Below, in pieces: positions 1-7,071 of a stretch of DNA of 9,336 nt. The stretch's first letter is position 1. Each line of letters begins with the position of its first letter. The stretch lies in NCBI GenBank assembly GCA_030052355.1, contig JASIGS010000311.1:1-9336 (forward strand), given 5' to 3'. The DNA comes from Streptosporangiaceae bacterium. GTDB lineage: Bacteria; Actinomycetota; Actinomycetes; Streptosporangiales; Streptosporangiaceae. Below the pieces are notes generated by a model. It was not told the origin of the DNA and made no database searches. It worked only from the letters and a program-made list of their open reading frames with translations. A program made the translations under genes and the position numbers.

Positions 1-726
1 TACGTGATCAATGGCAGGAAGACGTGGATCACCAACGCGCGCCACGCTGACCCGCTGCCCGTGCTCGTCAAGACCGACCCGTCTGCCCGTCCCGCGCACG
101 CCGGCATGTCCGTGCTGCTCATCGAGGCGGGAACGCCAGGATTCGAGGTTCTCAGGGACCTGCCGAAGCTCGGTTACCGGGGGCCGGAGACCTGTGAGCT
201 GGTACTCGACAACGCCCGGGTTCCGGCCGGCGCGCTGCTCGGCGGCACCGAGGGACGCGGCCTGCAGCAGGTGCTTGGCGCGCTGGAGACGGGCCGCATC
301 AACGTGGCCGCCAGGGCGGTCGGCGTCGCTCAGGAGGCGTACGACCAGGCGCTGCGGTACGCGGGGGAGCGTGAGGCGTTCGGCCAGAAGATCTCCGGCT
401 TTCAGGCCGTCCAGCTCAAGCTCGCGGACATGGCGATGAAGCTGCAGGCCGCCAGGCTGCTGGTGTACTGGGCCGCGTCGAAGGGCGACGCCGGCCACCG
501 CGCTGACCTGGAGTCGGGCATGGCGAAGGTGTACGCCTCGGAGGTGGCCATGCAGTGCGCCATCGACGCCATGCAGGTGCACGGCGGGTACGGCTACTCG
601 CGCGAGTTCACCGTGGAGCGGTTGTACCGGGACGCGCCGCTGATGGTGATCGGGGAGGGCACCAACGACATCCTGCGCACGGTCATCGCGCGGTCGCTGA
701 CCAGCGGCCGGGGCAGCATCGGCTAG
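1..726 (+). CDS. Acyl-CoA dehydrogenase, C-terminal part (5' end outside window)
   Basis: FAD-dependent acyl-CoA dehydrogenase, which introduces the alpha,beta double bond in acyl-CoA thioesters during fatty-acid or branched-chain catabolism and passes electrons to electron-transfer flavoprotein. The frame is open from base 1 (TAC, then GTG), and the first residues read YVINGRKTWITNA, the middle beta-domain motif, so about 150 N-terminal residues are missing and the GTG at base 4 is not the start. Residues are counted from that GTG. The C-terminal helical domain follows: GRINVAARAVGVAQEAYDQA (about 98-116), REAFGQKISGFQAVQLKLAD (about 123-142), QVHGGYGYSREF (191-202) and IGEGTNDILR (216-225). 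In MCAD-like members the catalytic base is the Glu of the YEGT-type motif, here E218 with Gly in place of Tyr. Position 254 of the isovaleryl-CoA type is not Glu here. Substrate chain length cannot be read from the sequence. The stop lies 4 bases from the stop of the convergent methyltransferase gene. Confidence 0.93.
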   Translation, partial: YVINGRKTWITNARHADPLPVLVKTDPSARPAHAGMSVLLIEAGTPGFEVLRDLPKLGYRGPETCELVLDNARVPAGALLGGTEGRGLQQVLGALETGRINVAARAVGVAQEAYDQALRYAGEREAFGQKISGFQAVQLKLADMAMKLQAARLLVYWAASKGDAGHRADLESGMAKVYASEVAMQCAIDAMQVHGGYGYSREFTVERLYRDAPLMVIGEGTNDILRTVIARSLTSGRGSIG

Positions 727-730
727 ACCG

Positions 731-1468
731 CTAGGACTCCTCGGGTGGGCCAGCCGGCCTGAACCTGCGGTTGTAACGGCCAGGGGTGGTGGCCGCGGTC
801 CGGGCGAGCAGGTGCCGGTAACCGTCGGCGTCGGTTTCCTCCAGGACCGTGAGGCCGCTGGCCGCGAACCACGACGCCACCAGGTCGGGCTCTGGGTAGT
901 AGTGGTAGCCGCCGCCGTGCTCGCCCGGCCAGAGCACCTCGCCGCTGACCAGCGGCGGCTGCGGGTTCGCCGCCGCGCGCCGTTCGTCGTCGCCGGGCAG
1001 CTCGACGGTCAGGTAGACCGGCGCCTGAGGTTTGACCACGCGGGCGAAGCCGGCCAGCGCCAGGGGCCAGATCTCTGGCGGGACGTTCTCCATCGCATCG
1101 ACGCAGAGCAGGCCGTCGAACCGGCCGGCCAAGTCGGCGGTGCTGTTCAGGTCCTCGAGCGCGAGCTGGCGGGTCTTGACGTCAGGGAACTTGGCCCTGG
1201 CCCGCGCCAGCATCCCGGCCGAGCGGTCGATCCCGATCACCCGCCGGCCAGATGCCAGCAGCTGCGGCCAGTACTTACCGGTGCCGCAGGCGGCGTCGAG
1301 CAGCAGCGCGCGAGCCGGCGTCAGGTCGATCAGCTTGCCGACGAACGCAGCGTGCGACGCGTTGATCTTGCCCCAGTCTTCGTCGTATGTCGGCGCGAAG
1401 ACGGTGTCCATCCGCACCGGGCCGAGACGACGGCGCTCGGCCAGGAACTCTTCCCTGGACGGAGTCAC
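731..1468 (-). CDS. Class I SAM-dependent methyltransferase, third gene of the cyanophycin operon
   Basis: A 245-residue soluble Rossmann-fold methyltransferase that transfers a methyl group from S-adenosylmethionine to an unknown acceptor. Motif I is LLLDAACGTGKY (55-66). The acidic end of beta-2 is D81 in VIGIDRSAGML (77-87). LCVDAMENVPPEIWPLAL (121-138) fits the motif IV region, and YLTVELPGDD (152-161) a later core strand. Conserved-looking GGGYHYYPEPD (185-195) may belong to substrate binding. The family is broad (Methyltransf_11/25-like) and does not fix a substrate. It is not recognisable as protein L-isoaspartyl methyltransferase. The assigned start is GTG at 1468, 27 bases after the cphA stop and in the same frame, with no good Shine-Dalgarno sequence, so translational coupling to cphA is plausible. 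Met20, just before the conserved MDTVFAPTYDEDWG segment, is an alternative start. Operon position suggests co-expression with cyanophycin genes, but a role in cyanophycin metabolism is inference. Confidence 0.85.
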   Translation of the reverse strand: MTPSREEFLAERRRLGPVRMDTVFAPTYDEDWGKINASHAAFVGKLIDLTPARALLLDAACGTGKYWPQLLASGRRVIGIDRSAGMLARARAKFPDVKTRQLALEDLNSTADLAGRFDGLLCVDAMENVPPEIWPLALAGFARVVKPQAPVYLTVELPGDDERRAAANPQPPLVSGEVLWPGEHGGGYHYYPEPDLVASWFAASGLTVLEETDADGYRHLLARTAATTPGRYNRRFRPAGPPEES

Positions 1469-1495
1469 GCCGCGTAAGCGTACTCGGCCTGGCCC

Positions 1496-4192
1496 CTAGG
1501 AGGGCGCACCTGACCGGGGCCTGGCGCCTGCCGACGCTAGCGCCTCGCGGGCCATGGCGAGCTTCTCGTAGACGAACAGCACCGGGCCACCCGCGGCAAG
1601 GCTCAGTCCGGCCCTGAGCGCATCCGTCGGGCCGTCGGCCGCCTGGCAGACGATGCCGGGACGGGCAGCCCGCAGCGCGGCGCTGACCAGCGTCGTCATC
1701 TCACCCGGCTCGCGCCCGCGCTTGTCCGCGTCCTCGTACACCACGACGCTGCCGAACCACTCGGCGACGGCCTGCGCCGCCTGCACGATGAGGTCGTCCC
1801 GCCGGTCGCCCGGCAGCGTCAGCACGGCAGCGCCCGCGCTTGGTACCCCCGCCACCTCCGGTGGCCGGCCCCCGAAGACCTCGGCGACGAACCGCCCGGT
1901 CGCCCGCAGTGCCGCCGCGTTGTGCCCGTAGTCCACGACGACCGGGCTCGGGCCTGCCAGGTAGACGTCGCCACGGCCCGGGTTGTGCTCGGCCGGCGAG
2001 TAGCCGGTGAGCCCTCGCTTGCAGTCCTTCGCGCTGACGCCGAGCGCCCGGCAGGCGGCCAGGGCGGCGAGAGCGTTCGCCAGCACGTGCCGGGCCAGGC
2101 CGCCGTACGCGCCGGGGACGTCGGACACGGCGATGAGCGGGCGTTGCCGGCCGGCCTCGGTCTCGGTCAGCTGACCGTCGATCAGCTCGTAGCACAGCCC
2201 GCCCGCCAGTTTGTGCCTGGCGATAACCGGGCTGGCCTCCGTGACGCTGAACAGCCTGATCACCGGCGAGCGCGCCCGCACCGCGGCGCGGTCGGCCATC
2301 GCGACGGCAGCCGGGTCGTCGGCGTTGAGCACCACGCTGCCGCCGCTCCTGATCTCTTCTGCGACCAGCGCCTTGACGTGAATGAGCTCGTCGAAATCAT
2401 CGATGCCGTCGCTGCCGAGATGGTCACCGGTGACGTTGGTGACGACCGCCACGTCGGCGTGGTCGTAACCGAGGCCGCGCTTGACGATGCCGCCGCGCGC
2501 GGTTTCCAGCACGGCAGCCTCGACCGCGGGGTCGTCCAGCACCATCTCGGCCGACCGCGGCCCGGACGCATCCGCCTGGTAGACAAGCCTGCCGCCGATG
2601 AACACGCCCTCGGTGCAGGAGACGCCAACCCGCAGGCCGGCCTGGCCGAGCATCTGGCCGATCATGCGTACCACCGTGGTCTTGCCGTTCGTCCCGGTCA
2701 CCGACACGACCGGGATCCTGCTCGGCGCGCCCGGCGGGTACAGGCTGTCGACCACGGCAGCGGCCACGTCCCGCGGCCTGCCCTCGGTGGGGGACTGGTG
2801 CATCCGCAGGCCAGGGCTGGCGTTCAGCTCGAGCACGCCGCCCGGCCTGGCTGGCCGGTCCTCGCCGTCCTGTGCGATGAGCGGCGCGGAGATGTCGCCG
2901 AGGCGCAGGTCGATACCGCAGACGTCCAGGCCGGAGACGGCGGCGGCGCGGCGGCACATGTCGGCGACCTCGGGGTGCATGACGTCGGTCACGTCCCTGC
3001 TGGTCCCGCCGGTCGACAGGTTCGCGTTCCGGCGCAGCGTGACCACCCGGCCCGGCGCGGGTACCGAGTCCTCGGCCAGCCCGAGCGCCTGGAGGAGGCC
3101 AAGCGTGTCCGCGTCCAGGCGGATCTTGGTCAGCTCGCGCTCGTGATCGTCGCCGCGCCGCGGATCGGCGTTGGCCAGCTCGACGAGCTGGGCGACCGTG
3201 TGCTCGCCGTCGCCGGTCACCGAGGCCGGCCGCAGCTCGGCCGCGGCGACGACCTGGCCGTCGATGACAAGCACCCGGTAGTCGTTGCCGGGCAGGAACT
3301 CCTCGACGAGGACCGTCTCGCCCACGGTTGACGCCTTGGCGTAAGCCGCGGCTGCCTCCGCCGGAGTCCGCACGCCCACGGTGAGGCTGACGCCCTGGCA
3401 GCCGCCGAGCGGCTTGATGACGACGGGCGTTGCGATCTCGGCGAGCGCGGCGACGGCCTCATCCGCGGACCTGGCCAGGCGTCCCGCGGGCACAGGGATG
3501 CCAGCGGCGGCCAGCAGCTGCTTGGCGAGCTGCTTGTCCGCCGCGATGTCCACGCCGACCGCCGACGTCTGGCTGGTCAGCGCGGCGCATACCAGCCTGC
3601 GGTGGCAGCCGTAACCCAGCCGCAGCAGGCTGCGCGCGCCGATCCGGCGGACCGGAATGCCGCGGCGGCGGGCGGCGGCGGCGATCGCGGCCGTGCTCAC
3701 CCCGAGCCGCTCGCGCTCCGCCTGCCGTCCGAGCCGCTCGAGGTCGGCACCGAAGTCAGGCTCGACGCCAGCGAGGAGCTCGGTGACCACGCGCATGGCA
3801 AGCCGGACCAGCCCGGCCGGAACCTCCGAGTCGGCGGGCTCATCCTCCGGGCACTCCGTCATCACGTCGTACCGGCCGTCAGCGCCCGCCCACATCGTCT
3901 TTCCGAGATGCACGTCGCGGCCGATCATCCCGGAGAGCTCCAGCGCGACGTGCTCGGTGACGTGCCCGAAATAAGTGCCGCGCGCCATCGCGTCGAGGAA
4001 ACCGCCTCGCCGACCTGCGGCGCAGTGGTGCCCGGCGAGGCCGGGCAGAAGGGCGGTGAGGCGCTCCGCAAAACCGGCGTACTCAGTGGTCTGCCGCCCG
4101 GTGAGCCCGTCGAGTTCCAGCCTGGCAACGCTGGCCGGATTCGCGGCGAAGACGTTTGGCCCGCTCAGGTGCCGCAGGTTAATGAACCGCAC
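1496..4192 (-). CDS. cphA: Cyanophycin synthetase
   Basis: Cytoplasmic ATP-dependent ligase that extends multi-L-arginyl-poly-L-aspartate by alternately adding Asp to the backbone and Arg to the Asp side chain. The 898-residue product has the family's three parts (numbering from GTG 4192). The N-terminal domain (about 1-160) starts VRFINLRHLSGPNVFA, matching the usual L-x-GPN opening, and holds HVTEHVALELSGM (77-89). The ATP-grasp domain (about 205-490) holds DIAADKQLAKQLL (215-227), VVIKPLGGCQGVS (257-269) and ELNASPGLRMHQSP (455-468). The Mur-ligase-like domain (about 495-880) holds the P-loop GTNGKTT (500-506), TARGGIV, NVTGDHLG (586-593), NADDP, DYGHN (754-758), GDRRDD and KRGREPGE. Length fits full CphA (about 870-900) and not the shorter CphA2 type. 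The GTG start is chosen because AAGGAG lies 5 bases upstream and family homology begins exactly there. A longer frame to 4282 would overlap cphB. All key motifs look intact. cphB lies 29 bases upstream and a methyltransferase 27 bases downstream. Confidence 0.95.
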   Translation of the reverse strand: MRFINLRHLSGPNVFAANPASVARLELDGLTGRQTTEYAGFAERLTALLPGLAGHHCAAGRRGGFLDAMARGTYFGHVTEHVALELSGMIGRDVHLGKTMWAGADGRYDVMTECPEDEPADSEVPAGLVRLAMRVVTELLAGVEPDFGADLERLGRQAERERLGVSTAAIAAAARRRGIPVRRIGARSLLRLGYGCHRRLVCAALTSQTSAVGVDIAADKQLAKQLLAAAGIPVPAGRLARSADEAVAALAEIATPVVIKPLGGCQGVSLTVGVRTPAEAAAAYAKASTVGETVLVEEFLPGNDYRVLVIDGQVVAAAELRPASVTGDGEHTVAQLVELANADPRRGDDHERELTKIRLDADTLGLLQALGLAEDSVPAPGRVVTLRRNANLSTGGTSRDVTDVMHPEVADMCRRAAAVSGLDVCGIDLRLGDISAPLIAQDGEDRPARPGGVLELNASPGLRMHQSPTEGRPRDVAAAVVDSLYPPGAPSRIPVVSVTGTNGKTTVVRMIGQMLGQAGLRVGVSCTEGVFIGGRLVYQADASGPRSAEMVLDDPAVEAAVLETARGGIVKRGLGYDHADVAVVTNVTGDHLGSDGIDDFDELIHVKALVAEEIRSGGSVVLNADDPAAVAMADRAAVRARSPVIRLFSVTEASPVIARHKLAGGLCYELIDGQLTETEAGRQRPLIAVSDVPGAYGGLARHVLANALAALAACRALGVSAKDCKRGLTGYSPAEHNPGRGDVYLAGPSPVVVDYGHNAAALRATGRFVAEVFGGRPPEVAGVPSAGAAVLTLPGDRRDDLIVQAAQAVAEWFGSVVVYEDADKRGREPGEMTTLVSAALRAARPGIVCQAADGPTDALRAGLSLAAGGPVLFVYEKLAMAREALASAGARPRSGAPS

Positions 4193-4197
4193 GTCTG

Positions 4198-4203
4198 CTC
4201 CTT
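4198..4203 (-). promoter_or_regulatory. Shine-Dalgarno sequence deciding the cphA start
   Basis: On the minus strand AAGGAG occupies this position, 5 bases before the GTG at 4192. It lies in the 29-base gap after the cphB stop. It supports the GTG start over the upstream in-frame start at 4282, which would add 30 residues with no family match. Confidence 0.85.
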
Positions 4204-4221
4204 GGCTTCGAGGTAGTCCGG

Positions 4222-5031
4222 TCAGTACCTGTCGTGCCCCGGCCCGATGGACGCGGTACGCGACTCGAAGTCGAACAGGCAACCCTGGGGCAGCAAGTGC
4301 ACCCGCACGTCGAGCAGCGTGATCGGGTCGCCGTCGCCAGCCGCGTGCATCACCGTGGCGTGCTCGCCGTCCACCACCGTCGTGACCCCGCTTCCGATGA
4401 CCTCGAACCCGGTCAGCCCGACGAGGATCCCGGTGTTCTCGTCCAGCCCTATTCCCAGGTGGTCAGGGTCGAGGGCGACCGCGCTGAGCAGTCGTGGCAG
4501 CCTGCCGCGCTCGCCGAAGTGCGTGTCGACCAGGGCCTTCTCCAGCAGGCCCAGGCCAGGTCCGGTGCGGACGGTCGCGGCCGAGACGTCGGGGCCCTCG
4601 CCGCCGAGGATCATGGTGCGGCCCATCGCGGTGGCACCCGCGCTGGTGCCGCCCACGATCAGCCCCTCGAGGAGCCGTTCCCGCAGCAGGTCGTTGGTGC
4701 GCGAGCCCACTACCGTGCGTAGTCTGGCCTGGTCCCCTCCGCTGAAGAACACCCCGGTGGCGCTGGTCAGCAGGTCGGCCGCATGATCGCTGTCCGCGTC
4801 GCCCCGGCCGCGCATCCGCAGCTCGTAGATGCGCTCCACGCCGAGCTTCTCGAATACCTGCTCGTATTCCGCGAGGACCTGCTCGGGCTCCCCGCTCGCG
4901 GTCGTGATCAGCACGATCCTGGCCAGGTCGCCGCCGCAAAGCTCCACAAAGCGCTCAAGCAGGCCAGCACCACAGCGCCGGTCCTCGGCGCCGCCGATGA
5001 TCAGCAGGCGACCTGCGCCCTCGTCGTCCAC
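4222..5031 (-). CDS. cphB: Cyanophycinase
   Basis: Peptidase family S51 serine exopeptidase that degrades cyanophycin from the C-terminal end into beta-Asp-Arg dipeptides, in the cytoplasm where the granules lie. The product is 269 residues, the usual size for intracellular CphB (Synechocystis about 271). It opens with GRLLIIGGAEDR (7-18). FFSGGDQARL (95-104) is followed by the nucleophile elbow GGTSAGATAMG (127-137) with S130. DTHFGERGRLPRL (169-181) supplies H171, and GIGLDENTG (193-201) supplies E198. These correspond in order and spacing to the Ser132, His174, Glu201 triad known for Synechocystis CphB, so the enzyme looks catalytically complete. There is no signal peptide, unlike extracellular CphE-type cyanophycinases. 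The start is GTG at 5031: an in-frame TGA lies five codons upstream and homology begins within ten residues. The Shine-Dalgarno sequence is only moderate (GGGGCGAGA region). It is the first gene of the operon, so the promoter should lie in 5032-5305. Confidence 0.95.
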   Translation of the reverse strand: MDDEGAGRLLIIGGAEDRRCGAGLLERFVELCGGDLARIVLITTASGEPEQVLAEYEQVFEKLGVERIYELRMRGRGDADSDHAADLLTSATGVFFSGGDQARLRTVVGSRTNDLLRERLLEGLIVGGTSAGATAMGRTMILGGEGPDVSAATVRTGPGLGLLEKALVDTHFGERGRLPRLLSAVALDPDHLGIGLDENTGILVGLTGFEVIGSGVTTVVDGEHATVMHAAGDGDPITLLDVRVHLLPQGCLFDFESRTASIGPGHDRY

Positions 5032-5093
5032 GCTCTCGCCCCGTCACGGACCCGGCGGTCCACGACGGCTAGCTACCCGCCGTAACCGTGGGT

Positions 5094-5123
5094 GAATCAG
5101 GCGCAGCAGAACTCCATGGTCAA
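5094..5123 (-). promoter_or_regulatory. Weak candidate promoter for cphB-cphA
   Basis: On the minus strand TTGACC (5123-5118) is a good -35 match. After 18 bases comes TGATTC (5099-5094), a poor -10 match. It lies about 65-90 bases upstream of the cphB GTG start. The -35 half is convincing and the -10 half is not, so this is only a candidate. Confidence 0.22.
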
Positions 5124-5160
5124 GCCCGGCTCGCCCGCCGAAGGCTCTCTCTCGCGATCA

Positions 5161-5176
5161 GGGCGACCCGTCGCCC
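5161..5176. other. GC-rich perfect hairpin in the divergent region
   Basis: GGGCGA, a four-base CCCG loop, then TCGCCC form a perfect 6-bp stem. No T-run follows on either strand, so it is not a classical terminator. As a palindrome between divergent genes it could be an operator half-site pair, but the sequence alone does not show this. Confidence 0.3.
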
Positions 5177-5305
5177 GTGGTGCGCATTTCACGGTCAGCC
5201 TGGTGTACCCTCATGGATCACTCGGGCATTTGCGCCTGCGCAGCCCCGCTGGCGCGTCCGGATCGTCAGGGGTTCGCCGTCGTCTAGTCGGGGTCACAGG
5301 TCCAA

Positions 5306-6874
5306 GTGTCAAGTACATCGTCGGTCGGCCGGCACACAGTGCGCAGGCCCGGCACGGAGGTCCTCGACGGGCCCCCGGAAAAGCCGACGACGACTCGTAC
5401 CGGACCCCCTTGGCTGTGGCTGGTGCCCACCCTCGTCACGTTCGCGCTGATGATGTGGGATATCGGGACCGCCTCGTACTCGCGCGACGAGGCGGCGACG
5501 CTGTCCGCCATCCAGCGCCCGTTCGGCGCCCTGTGGGGAATGCTCGGCACCGTCGACGCCGTGCACGGCGCGTATTACGCCTTTCTGGTGCCGTTTGTCA
5601 GGCTGTTCAGCGCCAGCGAGGTGGTGACGCGGCTGCCCTCGGCCGTGGGCATGGCGGTCGCGGCTGCGGCGATCTTCGGCCTGGGCCAGCGCCTGGTGTC
5701 CACCAGGGCCGGCCTCGCCGCAGGCCTGGTCTTCGCGCTGGTACCGCAGGTCAGCTACTACGGCCAGACCGCGCGCCCCTATGGCATGGCCACCGGTCTT
5801 GCGGCCGTCGCCAGCTACCTGCTGGTGCGCGCCATTCAGGCCGCCGACTCAGGGCGGCGGATACGCGGCTGGATGACGGCCTACGGCGTGTGCATCGGCG
5901 TGCTCGGCTACATCCACCTGTTCGGCTTGCTGCTCCTCGCCGCTCACCTCTTCCCGGCCGTCAGGACCTGGTGGCGCCACCGTCGAACCGAGGGAGGCGG
6001 GCGGCTCAGGGTCGGCTGGCGGTTTGCGGTGGGCTGGCTGATTGCGGTAGTCGTCGGAACCGCCGCGGTGGAACCGGTGATAAAGCTGGGCTCTGAGCAG
6101 CGCGGCGTGTCCATGAACTGGGCCAAGGCCCCGTGGCTGGGGGAGGTCAAGGGCCTGGTAAGCCTCATCGGCACCCGGCCGATGGCGGATGTCGCCTTCC
6201 TCGCCGTGGTGTGCTCGGTCGCGGTGAGCGCCGCACTGGGGTGGTCCCGGCTGCGCGCAGCCTGGCCGGCCGACCTGCTCGTGCTGTGCTTGCCGTGGCT
6301 CGTGCTGCCGCCGGCGATCCTGATCGCCGCGTCGACGGTCACGCCGCTCTACGTCTTCCGGTACGTCATGTTCTGCGTCCCTGCGGGTGCCTTGCTGGTG
6401 GGGACGGGCCTGGCGGCGCTGGGCTGGGTTGCCGGGACCGCGGTCCTGGCCGTGCTGGCCGTGCTCGCCGCGCCGTCCCTGGCAGCGGTGCGCACGCCGA
6501 CCGGGCATGGCGACGCCATCCGGCAGGCGGACCAGATCATCGCCCGCAATATCAAGCCACATGACGTGCTGATGTACTTCACGATCAGCGAGAACATCCA
6601 GGTTGCTTATCCGTATGGCATGGACCAGCTCAAGAACATCGAGCTGGCAGAGGGCGCCATACGGTCCGACACCCTGGGCGGGATCTTTGTGAGCGACTCA
6701 TACGTTGCCCAGCGGCGGGCGAACAAAGCGCAACGGGTGTGGTACGTAGATCTCCTGTCGGGGCACGACAAGAAGCCGCCGACGGAAAAGACGCTGCTGC
6801 GGAAGCTGCACTACGTCGCCATCAGGACCTGGAAGCTGACCGGGATGTACCTGGTCCTGTACGCGAAGCGCTGA
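5306..6874 (+). CDS. Polytopic membrane glycosyltransferase, GT39/PMT-like, copy 1
   Basis: A 522-residue GT-C type integral membrane glycosyltransferase, expected to move a sugar from a polyprenyl-phosphate carrier to an extracytoplasmic acceptor. A short polar N-terminus (1-34) precedes about eleven hydrophobic segments: about 35-54, 88-102, 110-128, 134-150, 158-176, 190-216, 238-258, 293-312, 320-342 and a long stretch 347-392 that probably makes two. The first external loop carries SYSRDEA with D61-E62, the acidic pair used by GT39/RgtA-D-like enzymes, followed by VDAVHGAYY (83-91) and YYGQTARPYG (151-160). A soluble C-terminal domain of about 130 residues (393-522) probably faces outside. 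The start is GTG with a weak AGG-containing ribosome site. It is supported because copy 2 aligns without gaps from its own ATG to the DE motif, at residues 61-62 in both. Donor and acceptor are unknown; mannosyltransferase is a common name for such proteins but is not proven here. It is the most diverged of the three copies. Confidence 0.85.
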   Translation: MSSTSSVGRHTVRRPGTEVLDGPPEKPTTTRTGPPWLWLVPTLVTFALMMWDIGTASYSRDEAATLSAIQRPFGALWGMLGTVDAVHGAYYAFLVPFVRLFSASEVVTRLPSAVGMAVAAAAIFGLGQRLVSTRAGLAAGLVFALVPQVSYYGQTARPYGMATGLAAVASYLLVRAIQAADSGRRIRGWMTAYGVCIGVLGYIHLFGLLLLAAHLFPAVRTWWRHRRTEGGGRLRVGWRFAVGWLIAVVVGTAAVEPVIKLGSEQRGVSMNWAKAPWLGEVKGLVSLIGTRPMADVAFLAVVCSVAVSAALGWSRLRAAWPADLLVLCLPWLVLPPAILIAASTVTPLYVFRYVMFCVPAGALLVGTGLAALGWVAGTAVLAVLAVLAAPSLAAVRTPTGHGDAIRQADQIIARNIKPHDVLMYFTISENIQVAYPYGMDQLKNIELAEGAIRSDTLGGIFVSDSYVAQRRANKAQRVWYVDLLSGHDKKPPTEKTLLRKLHYVAIRTWKLTGMYLVLYAKR

Positions 6875-6919
6875 CGCGGCCTGCCCGAAGCAGCGGGAGC
6901 CGGGACAGCGGCAACGCGG

Positions 6920-6933
6920 CGGGCGTTCGCCCG
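6920..6933 (+). terminator. Possible terminator hairpin after glycosyltransferase copy 1
   Basis: CGGGCG, TT, CGCCCG is a perfect inverted repeat (in practice a 5-bp stem with a 4-base loop) about 45 bases after the copy 1 stop. The GCCCG arm can also pair with CGGGC at 6947-6951. No strong T-run follows, only CTTT at 6943-6946. In high-GC actinomycetes such hairpins can terminate without a U-tract, but the evidence is structural only. Confidence 0.35.
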
Positions 6934-6953
6934 GCGGCACGCCTTTCGGGCTT

Positions 6954-6979
6954 AGCCATTCTTAATGGCTCACTTGAGC
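6954..6979. other. Two overlapping, mutually exclusive small hairpins
   Basis: AGCCATT, CTT, AATGGCT (6954-6970) is a perfect 7-bp stem with a 3-base loop. GCTCA, CT, TGAGC (6968-6979) is a second perfect inverted repeat that uses the last bases of the first. Both cannot form together. They sit about 90-115 bases before the copy 2 start in the most AT-rich part of the gap, so they may be operator or leader elements. The function is unknown. Confidence 0.3.
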
Positions 6980-7071
6980 AAACTTAGCGGCTCATCAGGG
7001 CAAAGACTGCGCTCGCGCAGGGTGTTCCCGTCGTCCAATGGGCGATGTCGGATAGCGGGGGCGCTCTTTCC

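Larger units (their letters stand above)
5032..5305. promoter_or_regulatory. Divergent intergenic region between cphB and the first glycosyltransferase gene
   Basis: This 274-base gap must hold the promoter of the minus-strand cyanophycin operon and that of the plus-strand glycosyltransferase gene, since the two start in opposite directions. I see no convincing gene or structured RNA in it. It contains a perfect 6-bp GC hairpin (5161-5176), a weak minus-strand promoter candidate (5094-5123) and a TACCCT hexamer at 5206-5211 that could be a plus-strand -10 box but lacks a good -35. The last 40 or so bases resemble the leader of glycosyltransferase copy 2 (GTTCGCCGTCGTC here, GTTCCCGTCGTCC there). 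An arginine- or nitrogen-responsive operator would be expected for the operon, but I could not recognise a consensus. Confidence 0.5.
6875..7071. other. Intergenic region between glycosyltransferase copies 1 and 2
   Basis: This 197-base gap has a GC hairpin (6920-6933), then an AT-richer stretch with two overlapping small hairpins (6954-6979). Its end (about 7020-7071) is related to the leaders of copies 1 and 3. I see no gene. A promoter for copy 2 would be expected in the AT-richer part, but no clear -35/-10 pair with normal spacing was found. Confidence 0.5.

Noticed and set aside
1922..3331. Long plus-strand open frame (469 codons) opposite cphA
   Set aside because: It lies wholly antisense to cphA, is rich in Arg, Ala, Gly and His as shadow frames in GC-rich DNA are, and shows no recognisable domain.
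1496..4192. MurC/MurE-type or folylpolyglutamate ligase instead of cyanophycin synthetase
   Set aside because: The ATP-grasp domain before the Mur-ligase domain, the N-terminal GPN opening and the adjacent cyanophycinase are specific to CphA.
4193..4282. Longer cphA start at 4282, adding 30 residues
   Set aside because: It would overlap cphB, has no family similarity in the added part, and the GTG at 4192 has AAGGAG at ideal spacing exactly where cyanophycin synthetases begin.
5270..5305. Possible tRNA-like sequence before copy 1
   Set aside because: The GGTTCGCC and GTCTAGTCGGGG fragments do not fold into a cloverleaf with acceptor and anticodon stems.
5092..6096. Plus-strand frame of 334 codons overlapping copy 1
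   Set aside because: It is a shifted shadow of the copy 1 coding region with low-complexity Arg/Gly-rich translation; the true frame is fixed by its paralogues.
5849..6562. Minus-strand open frames opposite the glycosyltransferase genes (also around 6970-7746 and 7840-8805)
   Set aside because: They recur at matching places because the plus-strand genes are paralogues; their composition is typical of antisense shadows.
7045..7071. ATG at 7045 as the start of glycosyltransferase copy 2
   Set aside because: Start at 7072 aligns without gaps with copy 1, and the equivalent ATG in the copy 3 leader (8755) is out of frame.
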